Below are positions 29,539 to 40,484 of a DNA stretch of 64,000 bases, piece after piece (position 1 is the stretch's first letter; every line of letters starts with the position of its first letter). Where the stretch lies: assembly GCA_021324935.1 (NCBI GenBank), contig JAJPIE010000049.1, forward strand, positions 1 through 64,000, written 5' to 3'. The notes below the pieces were generated by a model. That model was given only the letters and a program-made list of their open reading frames with translations, had not been told where the DNA came from and did no database searches. Position numbers and translations under genes: made by a program. This DNA is from Acidobacteriota bacterium (GTDB lineage Bacteria > Acidobacteriota > Terriglobia > Acidiferrales > UBA7541).

Positions 29539-31116
29539 ATGAGCAAGGGATTGCATCTTACGGAAGAGGATGAGCAAGGACAGAGTGTGGCAGAACTGAA
29601 ACACACGACGGGCGTGAGTCTGGAGTCACTCCTGGAGGGCGTGGAGCTGCGCTCGCGCGCGCCACTGCGCCCGATGACGATCTTGCATGTGACGCAGGAT
29701 TCGCGAAAGGTGCAGCCCGGAGCGCTTTTCGTGGCGATCCCGGGAGTGGCGATGGATGGGGCGCAGTTTGCGAACGACGCCGTGGCGCATGGAGCTATCG
29801 CGGTCATAAGCGAGAGCGCCGCTCCCGCTGCGTGGCCGGGCGACATTCCCTGGGTGCAGGTGGCCGAAGCGCGGAAGGCGCTGGCGATTTCAGCGGCAAA
29901 TTTTTTTGGCAGGCCGGCGGATGCGTTGAAGCTGGTGGGCGTGACGGGAACGAACGGCAAAACGACCACAACCTCGCTGATCAATTCGATTTTGCGGGCT
30001 TCAGGTGCGAAGACTGGGCTGTTCGGAACGATCAGCTACCATACGCCGACCGGAGAGTATCCCGCGCCAAATACGACGCCGGAATCCGCGGATTTGCAGC
30101 AGTTTTTCGCGGAGATCCGCGACGCAGGCGGAACGTATGCGACGATGGAAGCAAGCTCGCACGCGCTGGCGCTGGACCGCTTGTGGGGCTGCCATTTTGC
30201 GGTGGCGGTGTTCACCAACCTGACGCGCGACCACATCGATTTTCACAAGAATTTTGAGAATTATTTTGCCGCGAAACGGCGGTTGTTTGAGGGTACCGGC
30301 GCGAGCGCGCCGGATGTGGCGGTAATTAATACCGATGACGAGTGGGGGAAAAAGCTTGTCGGGCTGGGAAAGAAGACTTTTACATATGGACTGACGAATG
30401 GAGCGGATCTGAAGGCCAAGAAATTTGCGCTGAGCTTCAGCGGCTTGAACTTTACGGCGCAGACGCCGGCCGGCGCGATTCAGGTGGAATCGCCGCTGGT
30501 AGGGCGGATCAATGTCTACAACATCCTGGCGGCAATCGGCGCGGCCATAGGATTGGGAATCCCCAATCATGCGATCGAGATGGGAATCCGAAACCTGCAC
30601 GCGGTTTCGGGCAGATTCCAACGCGTCGATCTGGGGCAGCCGTTTCTGGTGGTGGTGGATTACGCGCATACCGACGATGCGCTGCAGAACTTGATTCGCA
30701 CGGCGCGGGAACTGATCACCAAAGGACGAATCATCACGGTGTTTGGCTGCGGCGGTTCGCGCGACCGGACGAAGCGCCCGATCATGGGGGAAACCTCCGG
30801 CCGGCTGAGCGACCTGACGATTCTGACCAGCGACAACCCGCGGCAGGAAGATCCACTGAAGATCATCAGCGACGTCGTGGTGGGGATTCAGAAGTCCACG
30901 GGGAAATATCTGATCGAACCGGACCGCGCGAAAGCAATCTCGCTGGCGATTGAAGAGGCGCAGCCGGGCGATATCGTTTTGCTGGCGGGCAAAGGACACG
31001 AGGATTACCAGATATTCGCGGACCGGACAATTCACTTTGACGACCGCGAAGAGGCAAGACGCGCACTGAAGGAACGCGGATATTCCGCGGAACAGAAAAT
31101 GGAAAGTGGAAAATAA
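29539..31116 (+). CDS. murE: UDP-MurNAc-tripeptide synthetase (meso-DAP-adding type)
   Basis: VGVTGTNGKTTTTSLI; DNPRQEDP motif (DNPR, DAP-type); dcw position. Confidence 0.95.
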   Translation: MSKGLHLTEEDEQGQSVAELKHTTGVSLESLLEGVELRSRAPLRPMTILHVTQDSRKVQPGALFVAIPGVAMDGAQFANDAVAHGAIAVISESAAPAAWPGDIPWVQVAEARKALAISAANFFGRPADALKLVGVTGTNGKTTTTSLINSILRASGAKTGLFGTISYHTPTGEYPAPNTTPESADLQQFFAEIRDAGGTYATMEASSHALALDRLWGCHFAVAVFTNLTRDHIDFHKNFENYFAAKRRLFEGTGASAPDVAVINTDDEWGKKLVGLGKKTFTYGLTNGADLKAKKFALSFSGLNFTAQTPAGAIQVESPLVGRINVYNILAAIGAAIGLGIPNHAIEMGIRNLHAVSGRFQRVDLGQPFLVVVDYAHTDDALQNLIRTARELITKGRIITVFGCGGSRDRTKRPIMGETSGRLSDLTILTSDNPRQEDPLKIISDVVVGIQKSTGKYLIEPDRAKAISLAIEEAQPGDIVLLAGKGHEDYQIFADRTIHFDDREEARRALKERGYSAEQKMESGK

Positions 31117-31264
31117 AAAATGGGAGTTAGGTGTGTCATCGAGAAGAGGAATTCGGGTGGATGCCAGGTGGCTCGGCTGCACAGGCTGAAACCTGGGCTT
31201 TGTGAAGAGGTGGCAAGGATTGGTAACTGCAAGAGGGAAACGAAGAGTTTGAGGCGGATTTAGC

Positions 31265-31290
31265 GGACCGCCTCAGAAGGCGGTCCCTAC
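31265..31290. repeat. Dispersed hairpin element GGACCGCCTCAGAAGGCGGTCCCTAC
   Basis: 9-bp perfect stem GGACCGCCT/AGGCGGTCC, CAGA loop. Confidence 0.75.
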
Positions 31291-31384
31291 GGAGGGCTGC
31301 TCTGAACACGCGACGCGATGTGCCGTGCGGTGGTAGAGAACGCTTCGTGCGAACCTTGGGGAAAGCCAACCAGTTGAGGCGACT

Positions 31385-32824
31385 ATGCGGTGGACGCTTA
31401 AACAAGTGGCTGACGCGATGGCAGGAAAGCCGGGGCCGGGAGTGGACTCCATGGCCTGGGTGGCCGGTGTCTCGATTGATTCTCGCACGATACGTCGGGG
31501 AGAACTGTTCATCGCCATATCGGGTCCGCGTCACGATGGACACGACTACGTGGCTGACGTCATGGAAAGCGGAGCGGTGGCGGCAGTGGTGGCGGAGCCG
31601 GTGGTCTCGCGCTACCCGGGCTGGCTGCAAGACCGCTGCGTCACCGTACCCGACACACTCGGAGCGTTGCACGACCTGGCGCGGGCGGTGCGCAAGGAGT
31701 GGGGGAAAAAAATTTGCGGGATTACCGGGTCGGTTGGGAAAACCACCACGAAGGAGATCCTGGCAGCACTGCTGGGCACGAAGCTTCGGGTCCTGAAATC
31801 GGAAGGAAATTTCAACAACGAGTACGGGCTGCCGCTGACGATTTTCCGGCTGGAGGCAACGCACGATGCGGCGGTGCTCGAGATGGGCATGTCGTTCCCC
31901 GGCGAATTGAGACGGCTGGCGGCGATTGCACTGCCGGACGTGGCGATTGAGACGCGCGTGGCGCCGGCACACCTGATGAATTTTTCGAGCGTGGATGAAA
32001 TTGCGCTGGCGAAGCGGGAGTTGGTGGAAGGGCTGAATGGTAAGGGTTCGCTGGCCGTTTTGAACGCGGACGATCCGCGCGTGGCGGCGATGGCTAGCGT
32101 GGCGCCGGGGCGGGTGGCGTTTTACGGCGTGGAGAAGCCTGCGGAATACCGCGCGGAAGAGATTGAGGATCGCGGAGCGCTGGGGTCGGCTTTCACGTTG
32201 GTGCACGGCGGAAAGCGGGCGCGAATGGAGATGTCACTGCCGGGGAGGCACGTGGTGGCGAATGCCCTGGCGGCAATGGCGGCGGCCGCCGAGTGGGGCA
32301 TTGGCGTGGAAGAGGCACGGCGCGTGCTGCCGAATCTGAAGACGCCGGCGATGCGCGGCGAGTTGATCCGATTCACGAACGGATTTGCGTTGATTAATGA
32401 TGCGTACAACTCGAGTCCCGCGGCGCTGCAAGCGATGTGCAGTCTGCTGGCGGCCACTCCTGGTTTCCAACGGCGGATTTTGGCGGCCGGGGAAATGCGC
32501 GAACTTGGGCCGATGTCGGGGCAGTTGCATCGCGAAGGCGGAGACTTCGCGGCGCGCACCGGGAAGATTGAATTTGTCGTGGGCGTGCAGGGGGACGCCG
32601 CAAAACTCGTGGAAGGTGCGGTGACGGCGGGGATTCCGCGGGAACACACGAAGTTTTTTGACAAACCCGAAATGGCCGCCGAATTTCTGGCAGGTTTTGT
32701 GAAGCCCGGAGACCTGCTGCTGGTGAAAGGTTCACGCAGCGTGAAGATGGAGCGCATCGTGGAAGCGCTGCTGGGCAGATTTGCGCCGGAGGATGCGGGC
32801 CGGAAGGTTGGAGCAGACCATTAA
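31385..32824 (+). CDS. murF: UDP-MurNAc-tripeptide--D-alanyl-D-alanine ligase
   Basis: CGITGSVGKTTTKE, GNFNNEYGLPLTI, NDAYNSSPAALQAM. Confidence 0.95.
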   Translation: MRWTLKQVADAMAGKPGPGVDSMAWVAGVSIDSRTIRRGELFIAISGPRHDGHDYVADVMESGAVAAVVAEPVVSRYPGWLQDRCVTVPDTLGALHDLARAVRKEWGKKICGITGSVGKTTTKEILAALLGTKLRVLKSEGNFNNEYGLPLTIFRLEATHDAAVLEMGMSFPGELRRLAAIALPDVAIETRVAPAHLMNFSSVDEIALAKRELVEGLNGKGSLAVLNADDPRVAAMASVAPGRVAFYGVEKPAEYRAEEIEDRGALGSAFTLVHGGKRARMEMSLPGRHVVANALAAMAAAAEWGIGVEEARRVLPNLKTPAMRGELIRFTNGFALINDAYNSSPAALQAMCSLLAATPGFQRRILAAGEMRELGPMSGQLHREGGDFAARTGKIEFVVGVQGDAAKLVEGAVTAGIPREHTKFFDKPEMAAEFLAGFVKPGDLLLVKGSRSVKMERIVEALLGRFAPEDAGRKVGADH

Positions 32825-33958
32825 ATGCTCTACTACCTGCTCTATCACGTTTTACAGAAATATTTCAGCCCGCTGAACGTGTTCCGCTACATCACGGTGC
32901 GCACGGCGTACGCGAGTCTTACGGCGATGTTTCTGGCGCTGGTGTTCGGGCCGTGGCTGATCCGCAAGCTGCGCGAACTGCAGATCGGACAGTATATCCG
33001 CGAGGAAGGGCCGCAGGAGCACAAGAAAAAAGCGGGCACGCCGACGATGGGCGGCGTGCTGATCGTGCTTTCCACGGCGGTGCCCGTGCTGCTTTGGGCG
33101 GATTTGTCGAACGTGTTTGTGCTGCTGGCGCTTTTCGCGCTGCTGGGTTTTGCGGGGATTGGATTCGTCGACGACTACGCGAAAGTGGCGAAGCGCCAGA
33201 ACCTGGGGCTGACCGGGAAAAGCAAGCTGGCGCTGCAGTTCAGCGTGAGCCTGATTGCGGGTATCACGCTGCTGGTGCTCTCGACGCACAGCGCGTATTC
33301 GACGCAGTTGATTGTGCCGTTTGCCAAGCGCTTTCGGCCGGACCTGGTAATTCACGGCTTGCTGAATTCGAGCACGCTCTGGCCGCTGGCGTTTTTGCCG
33401 TTTCTTGCGTTTGTGGCGCTGGTGATTACGGGAAGCTCGAACGCGGTGAATTTGACGGACGGGCTGGACGGGCTGGCAATCGGGTGCACGGTGATTGCGG
33501 CGGGCGCGCTGACGGTGGTGACCTACGTGAGCAGTAACTACCGCTGGGCGACGTATTTGGAGATTCAGTACATCCCGCGCGTCGGCGAATTGACGGTGTT
33601 TTGCGGAGCGCTGGTGGGCGCCTCGCTGGGATTTCTCTGGTACAACGCGCATCCCGCGGAAGTGTTTATGGGGGATGTAGGATCGCTTTCGCTGGGCGGG
33701 ACGTTGGGAACAATCACGGTGATCATCAAGCAGGAAGTGCTGCTGATTTTTGTTGGCGGCGTGTTCGTGCTGGAAGCGCTGTCGGTGATTTTGCAGGTGG
33801 GGTCGTTCAAGCTGCGCGGGAAACGGATTTTCCGGATGGCGCCGATTCATCATCATTTTGAGCTGTTGGGGTGGAGCGAGAGCAAGGTGATCGTGCGGTT
33901 TTGGATTGCAGCGCTGGTGTTTGCGCTGTTCGCGTTGACGACGTTGAAATTGCGCTGA
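32825..33958 (+). CDS. mraY: Phospho-MurNAc-pentapeptide-transferase
   Basis: KKAGTPTMGG, FVDDYAK, NAVNLTDGLDGLA, NAHPAEVFMGDVGSLSLG, PIHHHFEL. Confidence 0.97.
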   Translation: MLYYLLYHVLQKYFSPLNVFRYITVRTAYASLTAMFLALVFGPWLIRKLRELQIGQYIREEGPQEHKKKAGTPTMGGVLIVLSTAVPVLLWADLSNVFVLLALFALLGFAGIGFVDDYAKVAKRQNLGLTGKSKLALQFSVSLIAGITLLVLSTHSAYSTQLIVPFAKRFRPDLVIHGLLNSSTLWPLAFLPFLAFVALVITGSSNAVNLTDGLDGLAIGCTVIAAGALTVVTYVSSNYRWATYLEIQYIPRVGELTVFCGALVGASLGFLWYNAHPAEVFMGDVGSLSLGGTLGTITVIIKQEVLLIFVGGVFVLEALSVILQVGSFKLRGKRIFRMAPIHHHFELLGWSESKVIVRFWIAALVFALFALTTLKLR

Positions 33959-34107
33959 GGCTGAAGGCAGTAATGGAATTTGATAATGGAAGAGCGGCTT
34001 GGCGCACGGATCTGAGCAATATCCAGTGGAGTTTTAAACGCAGAGCGTACACAACAGGCTCAAAGAATACGCCGGGAAAAAAGACGTGAGAGGAGACGCC
34101 GGGATCG

Positions 34108-35463
34108 ATGGAATTGCGGAAGAAGCGGGTGCTGGTGGTGGGGCTGGCGCGGACGGGCGTGGCCACGGCCTTGTTTTGCGCCCGACACAACGCGATTGTT
34201 TCGGCGACGGAGACACGCAACGAGAGCGAATTGGGCGATGCGCCGGCGAAACTGCGCGAAGCCGGCGTGGCGATGGAGTTTGGCGGACACACGGAAAAGA
34301 TGATCTTGGGGCAGGACCTGATCATTCCGAGTCCTGGTGTGCCCGCGGATGATCCGTTTCTGAAACTGGCCCGATCGAAGGGCATCACGGTCTGGAGCGA
34401 GATTGAGCTTGCTTACCGGTTTCTGGAAGGGAAGCTGATAGGGATTACCGGATCGAATGGGAAGACCACAACCACGACGCTGGTGCATCACCTTCTGAAA
34501 GCGGGCGCGAAGGATGCGTACCTGGCGGGAAACGTGGGCACGCCGCTGATCGGAGAAGTGGAAAAGATGAACGCGGGATCGGTGGCGGTGGCGGAGCTGA
34601 GCAGCTTTCAACTGGAGTTGATCGCAAAATTCCGGCCGAACATCGGGGCGCTGCTGAATTTGACCCCGGATCACCTGGACCGGCACAAGACGATGGAAGC
34701 GTACGCGGCGGCGAAAGCGCGGATTTTCGAAAACCAGACGGAGCTGGATGCGGCGATCCTGAACGCGGACGACGCGGCTTCGGCGAAATACGCGCCAAAA
34801 AAACCGCAGGTGTTCTGGTTCAGCCGGTTAGAGCGCGTGCCACAGGGCGCGTGCTTGAATGGCGATGCAATTGTGATTGTTCATCACGGGGAAGAAGACC
34901 GCGTGATGAACGCGGCGGAGATACCGCTGGCGGGGGCGCACAACCTGGAGAACGTGCTGGCGGCGGTGCTGATGGCGCGGCTGGCGGGCGTGGATACCGC
35001 GACGATCGCGAAAGCGGTGAAGAGTTTTCCGGGCGTGGAGCACCGGCTGGAATTCGTTGCGGATATTGCCGGGGTGAAGTATTACAACGATTCGAAGGCC
35101 ACCAACGTGGACGCGACGCTGAAGGCGCTGGATGCGTTTCCGGGTAGAGTTTTGATCGTGCTGGGCGGGAAAGATAAGGGGAGCGATTACACGGTGCTGC
35201 AGAAGCCGCTGCGCGAGAAGGCGATCCTCGCGCTGCTGATCGGGGCGGCGGCGGAAAAGATTCAAGAACAGATCGCGGGCAGCGTGGCGATCGAGCGGGC
35301 GGGGACCTTGCAGCGAGCGGTGGAGGAGGCGTCGCTGGCCGCGAGGGCGGGGGACATCGTGTTGCTCGCGCCGGCGTGCGCGAGTTTCGATCAGTTTCAG
35401 AATTATGAAGAGCGGGGACGAGTGTTTAAAGAGTTGGTACGCGGATTGGAAAAGCGAAAATAA
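34108..35463 (+). CDS. murD: UDP-MurNAc-L-alanine--D-glutamate ligase
   Basis: GITGSNGKTTTTTLVHHLL, AELSSFQLE, YYNDSKATNVDATLKAL. Confidence 0.96.
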   Translation: MELRKKRVLVVGLARTGVATALFCARHNAIVSATETRNESELGDAPAKLREAGVAMEFGGHTEKMILGQDLIIPSPGVPADDPFLKLARSKGITVWSEIELAYRFLEGKLIGITGSNGKTTTTTLVHHLLKAGAKDAYLAGNVGTPLIGEVEKMNAGSVAVAELSSFQLELIAKFRPNIGALLNLTPDHLDRHKTMEAYAAAKARIFENQTELDAAILNADDAASAKYAPKKPQVFWFSRLERVPQGACLNGDAIVIVHHGEEDRVMNAAEIPLAGAHNLENVLAAVLMARLAGVDTATIAKAVKSFPGVEHRLEFVADIAGVKYYNDSKATNVDATLKALDAFPGRVLIVLGGKDKGSDYTVLQKPLREKAILALLIGAAAEKIQEQIAGSVAIERAGTLQRAVEEASLAARAGDIVLLAPACASFDQFQNYEERGRVFKELVRGLEKRK

Positions 35464-35587
35464 AAAATGGAAATTGGAATATAGGGGGAAGGAACGCAGC
35501 TTAACGCGGGGACGGTGAGGGCGCGGCGAAGAGAGGATTTCCCTACAGAAATAGCGGAGGAGAACAGAAGGAACGGAGAGGGGAAAG

Positions 35588-36718
35588 ATGGCGAGAACAG
35601 CGGAGACGGACCGGTGGCTGTTTGTGGTGACGCTGGCGCTGTGCTTGACGGGCGCAGTGATGATTTTCAGCGCGTCAGCGGTGACCGCGCAACAGATGTA
35701 CGGGCATTCGTATGTGTTCATGCTGCGGCAGGTGGTGTGGCTGCTGGCGGGACTCGCGGGAATGTTCGGGCTGATGAAGTTGGACTACCACCGATTGCGC
35801 GAACCTGCGGTGGTGTACACGGCGCTGTGTGTTGTGGCGGTGCTGCTGATGTGCACGTTTTTCCTGGACAAGTCGCACGCGACGCACCGGTGGATCAAAG
35901 TGGGCCCGGTGAACCTGCAGCCCTCGGAGCTGACGAAGCCGGTGGTGATTTTGTACCTGGCTTGGTTTCTGGATCTGAAGCGGCGCACGGCCACGAGCCT
36001 GGAGTTCAATAAAGAGGATTTGCTGCAGACGCTGTTGCCGGCGGCGGCGCCGCTGCTGGTGTGCGTGGGGCTGATCGTGCTGCAGCCGGACTTGGGCACG
36101 TCCATCGACATCGTGCTGATCATGACAGCGATTCTGTTCATGGCCGGGCTTTCCTGGAAATGGCTGGCGGTGGGATTTGGGGCGGCGCTGCCGATTTTGT
36201 TCGTGCTGGTGACGTTTGTTTCGTACCGCTATGCGCGGATCATGGCGTTTTTGCATCCGGATTCGGATCCGCAAGGCGCGGGATTCCAGTTGATGCAGTC
36301 GTTGATCGCCGTGGGTTCGGGGGGCTTCAGCGGAGTCGGACTGATGGAGGGAAAGCAGAAACTGTTTTATCTGCCGGAGGCGCACACAGACTTTATTTAC
36401 GCGGTGATCTGCGAGGAATTGGGATTTCTTGGGGCGGTGTTCGTGCTGGCGCTTTTTGCCATGTACGGCTGGCGTGGATTGCGCGCGGCGTTCAATGCGC
36501 CGGATCGCTTTGGAAGCATGCTGGCGCTGGGCGTGACGTCGATGGTGATTTTCCAGTGCTTGATTAATTTCGCGGTGGTGCTCGGGATGATGCCGACGAA
36601 GGGGATTCCGCTGCCGTTTGTGAGCTATGGCGGGTCGAGTCTGCTGGTGATGCTGCTGGCAACCGGCGTGCTCCTGAATATTTCGCAGCAGGCAAGCCCG
36701 GCGGGTTTTCGAAAATAG
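35588..36718 (+). CDS. ftsW: Lipid II polymerase/flippase-family protein FtsW
   Basis: SEDS family: HRWIKVGPVNLQPSELTK, PEAHTDFIYAVICEELG, KGIPLPFVSYGGSSL. Confidence 0.96.
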   Translation: MARTAETDRWLFVVTLALCLTGAVMIFSASAVTAQQMYGHSYVFMLRQVVWLLAGLAGMFGLMKLDYHRLREPAVVYTALCVVAVLLMCTFFLDKSHATHRWIKVGPVNLQPSELTKPVVILYLAWFLDLKRRTATSLEFNKEDLLQTLLPAAAPLLVCVGLIVLQPDLGTSIDIVLIMTAILFMAGLSWKWLAVGFGAALPILFVLVTFVSYRYARIMAFLHPDSDPQGAGFQLMQSLIAVGSGGFSGVGLMEGKQKLFYLPEAHTDFIYAVICEELGFLGAVFVLALFAMYGWRGLRAAFNAPDRFGSMLALGVTSMVIFQCLINFAVVLGMMPTKGIPLPFVSYGGSSLLVMLLATGVLLNISQQASPAGFRK

Positions 36719-36863
36719 AAATTGGAAATGGGGAGAGGGTTTGTGGCTTTGGTAGAAGCGAACTTGAGAATGGGTGCTGGTGGCTCGGCGGTACAGGCTG
36801 AAGCCTGGGCCGCTCGTGGCATGAAGAACACAGGCTGAAGCTTGTGCTACGGAAGAGGACGGA

Positions 36864-37958
36864 GTGAAGTTGCTGATCGCAGGCGGAGGAACCGGCGGAC
36901 ATGTATTTCCCGCGATCGCGATTGCGCGGGAGTGGATCTCGCGAGGGGCGGACCGGGAAGTAGTTTTGGTGGGCACACAGCGCGGGATTGAAATGAAGCT
37001 GGTGCCGCAGGCCGGGCTGCCGCTGGAGACGATTCGCGTGGCGGGATTGAAAGGGAAGGGCGGCACAACGCTATTGAAGAATATGGCCATGCTCGGTACC
37101 GGAATTCAGGACGCGTTCGCCGTGTTGAGAAAACATAAGCCCGATGTGTCATTTGGGGTGGGCGGATACGCGGCGGGGCCGATGCTGCTAGCAAGTTGGT
37201 TGAAGGGCGTACCCAGCGTGATTTTTGAGCCGAACGCGGAGCCGGGCTTTACAAATAGGGTTGTGGCGCGGTTCGCAAAACGAATTGCAACGGGATACGA
37301 AGTGACGGCGAAGACTTGGGGAGAGAAAGCGGTGCTGACCGGATGCCCGGTGCGGCCGGAATTTTTTTCGATCGAGCCACATGCGGTGGGCAAGCCGTTG
37401 CGTTTGCTGATCACCGGCGGGAGTCAGGGTGCGTTGCCGGTGAACCGCGCGTTTGTGGATGCGATGATCCTGCTGGCGGCGCGAAAAAACGAATTGCAGA
37501 TCGTGCACCAAACGGGCGAACGCGACTATAATGCGGTAAGAACCGCGTACGCGCGGCGCGATATTCCTGCGGAGGTTGTTCCTTTTCTGACGAACATGGC
37601 GGAGCGCTTTGCCTGGGCGGACCTGCTGGTCTGCCGGGCTGGAGCGATCACTGCCGCGGAAGTAGCCGCGGCGGGCCGGGCGGCGATCTTTATCCCGTTC
37701 GGCAAAGCCACTGACAGCCACCAGTTGCGGAATGCGCAGGCGATGACAAACGCCGGCGCGGGGCGGCTGATCGCAGAAACGGAACTCACCGGAGAACGAT
37801 TGGCGCGCGAGGTTTTCTCCCTCCTAGACCAGCCCCGGGAGATCGAAACGCTTTCCAGAAATGCGCGGCGGCTTGCCTACCCTCAGGCAGCCCGTCAGAT
37901 CGTGGATTTGATTGAAACCGCAATGGGGGCAAAAGCGAAAATGCAAAATGGAAAATAG
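36864..37958 (+). CDS. murG: UDP-GlcNAc--lipid I GlcNAc transferase
   Basis: LLIAGGGTGGHVFPAIAIA; LITGGSQGALPVNRAF; CRAGAITAAEVAAAGRAAIFIPFGKATDSHQLRNA. Confidence 0.96.
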   Translation: MKLLIAGGGTGGHVFPAIAIAREWISRGADREVVLVGTQRGIEMKLVPQAGLPLETIRVAGLKGKGGTTLLKNMAMLGTGIQDAFAVLRKHKPDVSFGVGGYAAGPMLLASWLKGVPSVIFEPNAEPGFTNRVVARFAKRIATGYEVTAKTWGEKAVLTGCPVRPEFFSIEPHAVGKPLRLLITGGSQGALPVNRAFVDAMILLAARKNELQIVHQTGERDYNAVRTAYARRDIPAEVVPFLTNMAERFAWADLLVCRAGAITAAEVAAAGRAAIFIPFGKATDSHQLRNAQAMTNAGAGRLIAETELTGERLAREVFSLLDQPREIETLSRNARRLAYPQAARQIVDLIETAMGAKAKMQNGK

Positions 37959-38167
37959 AAATTGGGAAGAGGAATTGGTGGTTTGCTGGTGCGAAGAGAT
38001 TAAGATTGGGCAAAGGTGGCACGGGTTCACAGGATGAGGTCTCGGCTACGGGAACAGCGTCCGAGTGCGGTGGCCGAGAATTGGGAAGTAACCGGCCGGC
38101 ATAAGGGCCAGCGCTACGCAGAAGAGGGAAGAGAAGAGGAGCAGGATCGGCGGAGTCAAGAGGAAAG

Positions 38168-39586
38168 ATGATGGTATCATTTCGCAATTTTCAGAGGATT
38201 CACCTGGTGGGCATCGGCGGCATCGGGATGAGCGGCATCGCCGAGGTGCTGCTGACGCTGGGATATTCGGTGTCCGGCTCGGACCTGAAACTTTCGACCA
38301 TCACGGAGCGTCTGCAGAATCTGGGCGCGACGATTTACGAGGGGCACGCGGCGGCGAATGTGGAAGGCGCGCACGTGGTGGTGATCTCTTCGGCGGTGAA
38401 GGCGGACAACCCGGAAGTGATGGAAGCGCACAAGCGGAAGATCCCGGTAATTCCTCGGGCGGAGATGCTGGCGGAATTGATGCGGCTGAAGTACGGGATC
38501 GCCGTTGCAGGCGCGCACGGAAAGACGACCACCACCTCGCTGGTGGCTTCCGTGCTGGCGGCGGCGCATCTGGATCCGACATTTGTCATCGGCGGCAAGG
38601 TAAATCAAGCGGGAACCACGGCGCGAGTGGGGCGCGGCGAATATTTCGTGGTAGAGGCAGATGAGAGCGACCGGACGTTTCTGATGTTCGCGCCGGTGGT
38701 GGCGGTGGTGACGACGATCGACCGCGAGCACCTGGACCAGTATTCGTCGCTCGAGGATATTCAGGGCGCGTTTTTGCAATTCGTGAATCGCGTGCCATTT
38801 TATGGCGCAGCGGTGCTGTGCCTGGACGAACCGAATGTGCAAGCGATCATTCCCGAAGTGAAGCGGCCGATCATCACCTATGGCACTTCTCCGCAAGCGG
38901 ACCTGGTGATCAGCGAAGTGGAATTGCGAGGGCTGGGCTCCGAATTCCGGCTGACCTACAAGGGCGAAGATCTGGGAATATTCGCACTGCCACACCCGCC
39001 GGGAATCCACAACGTGCGCAATGCGGCAGCGGCGGCGGCGGTTGCGCTGTATTTGAATGTCGCCAGCGACCTGATTCGCGAAGGGCTGGCGAAGTTTGCC
39101 GGCGTTGGGCGGCGTTTCGACCTCAAGGGCGTGGTAAACGACATTACCGTGGTGGACGACTATGGGCATCACCCGGTGGAAATCCGCGCCACACTGAAGG
39201 CCGCCCGCGGCTGCAATTTCAAGCGCGTGCTGGCGCTTTTCCAGCCGCACCGGTACACGCGGACGCAGCACCTTTGGGAGGAGTTCGAACGAGCGTTCAA
39301 CGATGCGGACGTGCTGGCACTTCTGGATATCTATCCCGCAGGCGAAACGCCGGTTCCAGGCATCACCAGCGAGGAACTGGCAAAGAGCATTCGCGAAGCG
39401 GGCCACAAGAACGTGCATTATTTCCGCTCCATGCAGGACGCGATTGAATTCTTGTTGCGCGAAGCAAAGCCGGGCGACGCGCTGATAACCATCGGCGCGG
39501 GAAACGTGAGCCGCGCAAGCAACGAACTGATGGTGCTGCTGGGCACGGAGTGGAAGGTGGAGGACACGCGGCGGCATGCGGATTAG
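38168..39586 (+). CDS. murC: UDP-MurNAc--L-alanine ligase
   Basis: IHLVGIGGIGMSGIAEVL, VAGAHGKTTTTSLVAS, VVDDYGHHPVEI. Confidence 0.96.
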   Translation: MMVSFRNFQRIHLVGIGGIGMSGIAEVLLTLGYSVSGSDLKLSTITERLQNLGATIYEGHAAANVEGAHVVVISSAVKADNPEVMEAHKRKIPVIPRAEMLAELMRLKYGIAVAGAHGKTTTTSLVASVLAAAHLDPTFVIGGKVNQAGTTARVGRGEYFVVEADESDRTFLMFAPVVAVVTTIDREHLDQYSSLEDIQGAFLQFVNRVPFYGAAVLCLDEPNVQAIIPEVKRPIITYGTSPQADLVISEVELRGLGSEFRLTYKGEDLGIFALPHPPGIHNVRNAAAAAAVALYLNVASDLIREGLAKFAGVGRRFDLKGVVNDITVVDDYGHHPVEIRATLKAARGCNFKRVLALFQPHRYTRTQHLWEEFERAFNDADVLALLDIYPAGETPVPGITSEELAKSIREAGHKNVHYFRSMQDAIEFLLREAKPGDALITIGAGNVSRASNELMVLLGTEWKVEDTRRHAD

Positions 39587-40484
39587 CAACGACAAGATTC
39601 TGGCGGCGCTGCCGGCGCTGGAGGTCGAGCGGAGGCGCGACGTTTCGCTTTCGGGATTGACGTCGCTCGGAATCGGCGGAACGACGGACCTGCTGCTCAT
39701 CCGGCGGCACGAGTCCATTGCGGGATTGCTGAAACTGCTCGACGAGCATGGCGTGCCTCACAAATTCCTGGGCGGCGGGTCGAACCTGCTGGTGATGGAC
39801 GGCGCGCTGCCTTTTGTGGTGCTGCAACTCGTGAAGGGCGATCCGGAGATTGTGCTGGAAGGGAACATGGCCACAGTGGACGCGGCGGCCGACCTGGGAC
39901 ACACGGTCACCTATTGTGCGAAACACAATCTAGGCGGCATGGAGGGATTGATTGGGGTGCCGGGCACGGTGGGGGGCGCGTTGCGGATGAACGCGGGCGC
40001 GTATGGAACGCAGATCGGGTCGTTCGTGCGGGAAGTGAAAGTCTATCGCGCGGCGGAACGCAAAATCGAAATCCTCAGCGGCGGACAAATTTCCTTCGAA
40101 TACCGGCACACTTCGTTTGCGCCCGATGATATGATGCTCTCGGTGAAGCTGGAACTTCCTTCCAAACCGTACAGCGAAATTCTCCAAGGCATTCGTATCT
40201 GCAACGAAAAGCGGCGTTCAAGCCAACCGCTGGGGCAAAAGAGCGCGGGTTGCATCTTCAAGAACCCGCCAGGCGGCTCCGCGGGACGCATGATTGATGA
40301 ACTCGGCCTGAAAGGTTTTTCGCATGGCGACGCGCGGGTAAGCGAGCGGCATGCGAATTTCTTCGTCAACGCGGGGAAAGCCTCGGCCGCGGACATGCTG
40401 GCGCTGATCGCGGAGGTGCGCGAGCGCGTGCAAAAAGCCTACGGGGTGACTCTGGAAAACGAGGTGGTGGTTTGGAACGCGTGA
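39576..40484 (+). CDS. murB: UDP-N-acetylenolpyruvoylglucosamine reductase
   Basis: GLTSLGIGGTTDLLLI, GVPGTVGGALRMNAGAYGTQIG, SAGCIFKNPPGGSAGRMIDELGLKG. Confidence 0.96.
   Translation: MRISNDKILAALPALEVERRRDVSLSGLTSLGIGGTTDLLLIRRHESIAGLLKLLDEHGVPHKFLGGGSNLLVMDGALPFVVLQLVKGDPEIVLEGNMATVDAAADLGHTVTYCAKHNLGGMEGLIGVPGTVGGALRMNAGAYGTQIGSFVREVKVYRAAERKIEILSGGQISFEYRHTSFAPDDMMLSVKLELPSKPYSEILQGIRICNEKRRSSQPLGQKSAGCIFKNPPGGSAGRMIDELGLKGFSHGDARVSERHANFFVNAGKASAADMLALIAEVRERVQKAYGVTLENEVVVWNA

Noticed and set aside
38177-39718. 513-aa minus-strand ORF opposite murC
   Set aside because: Antisense shadow in high-GC DNA; same for 27742..29196, 30001..31182, 35675..37090, 40439..41800, 42786..44030 and 47685..49043.
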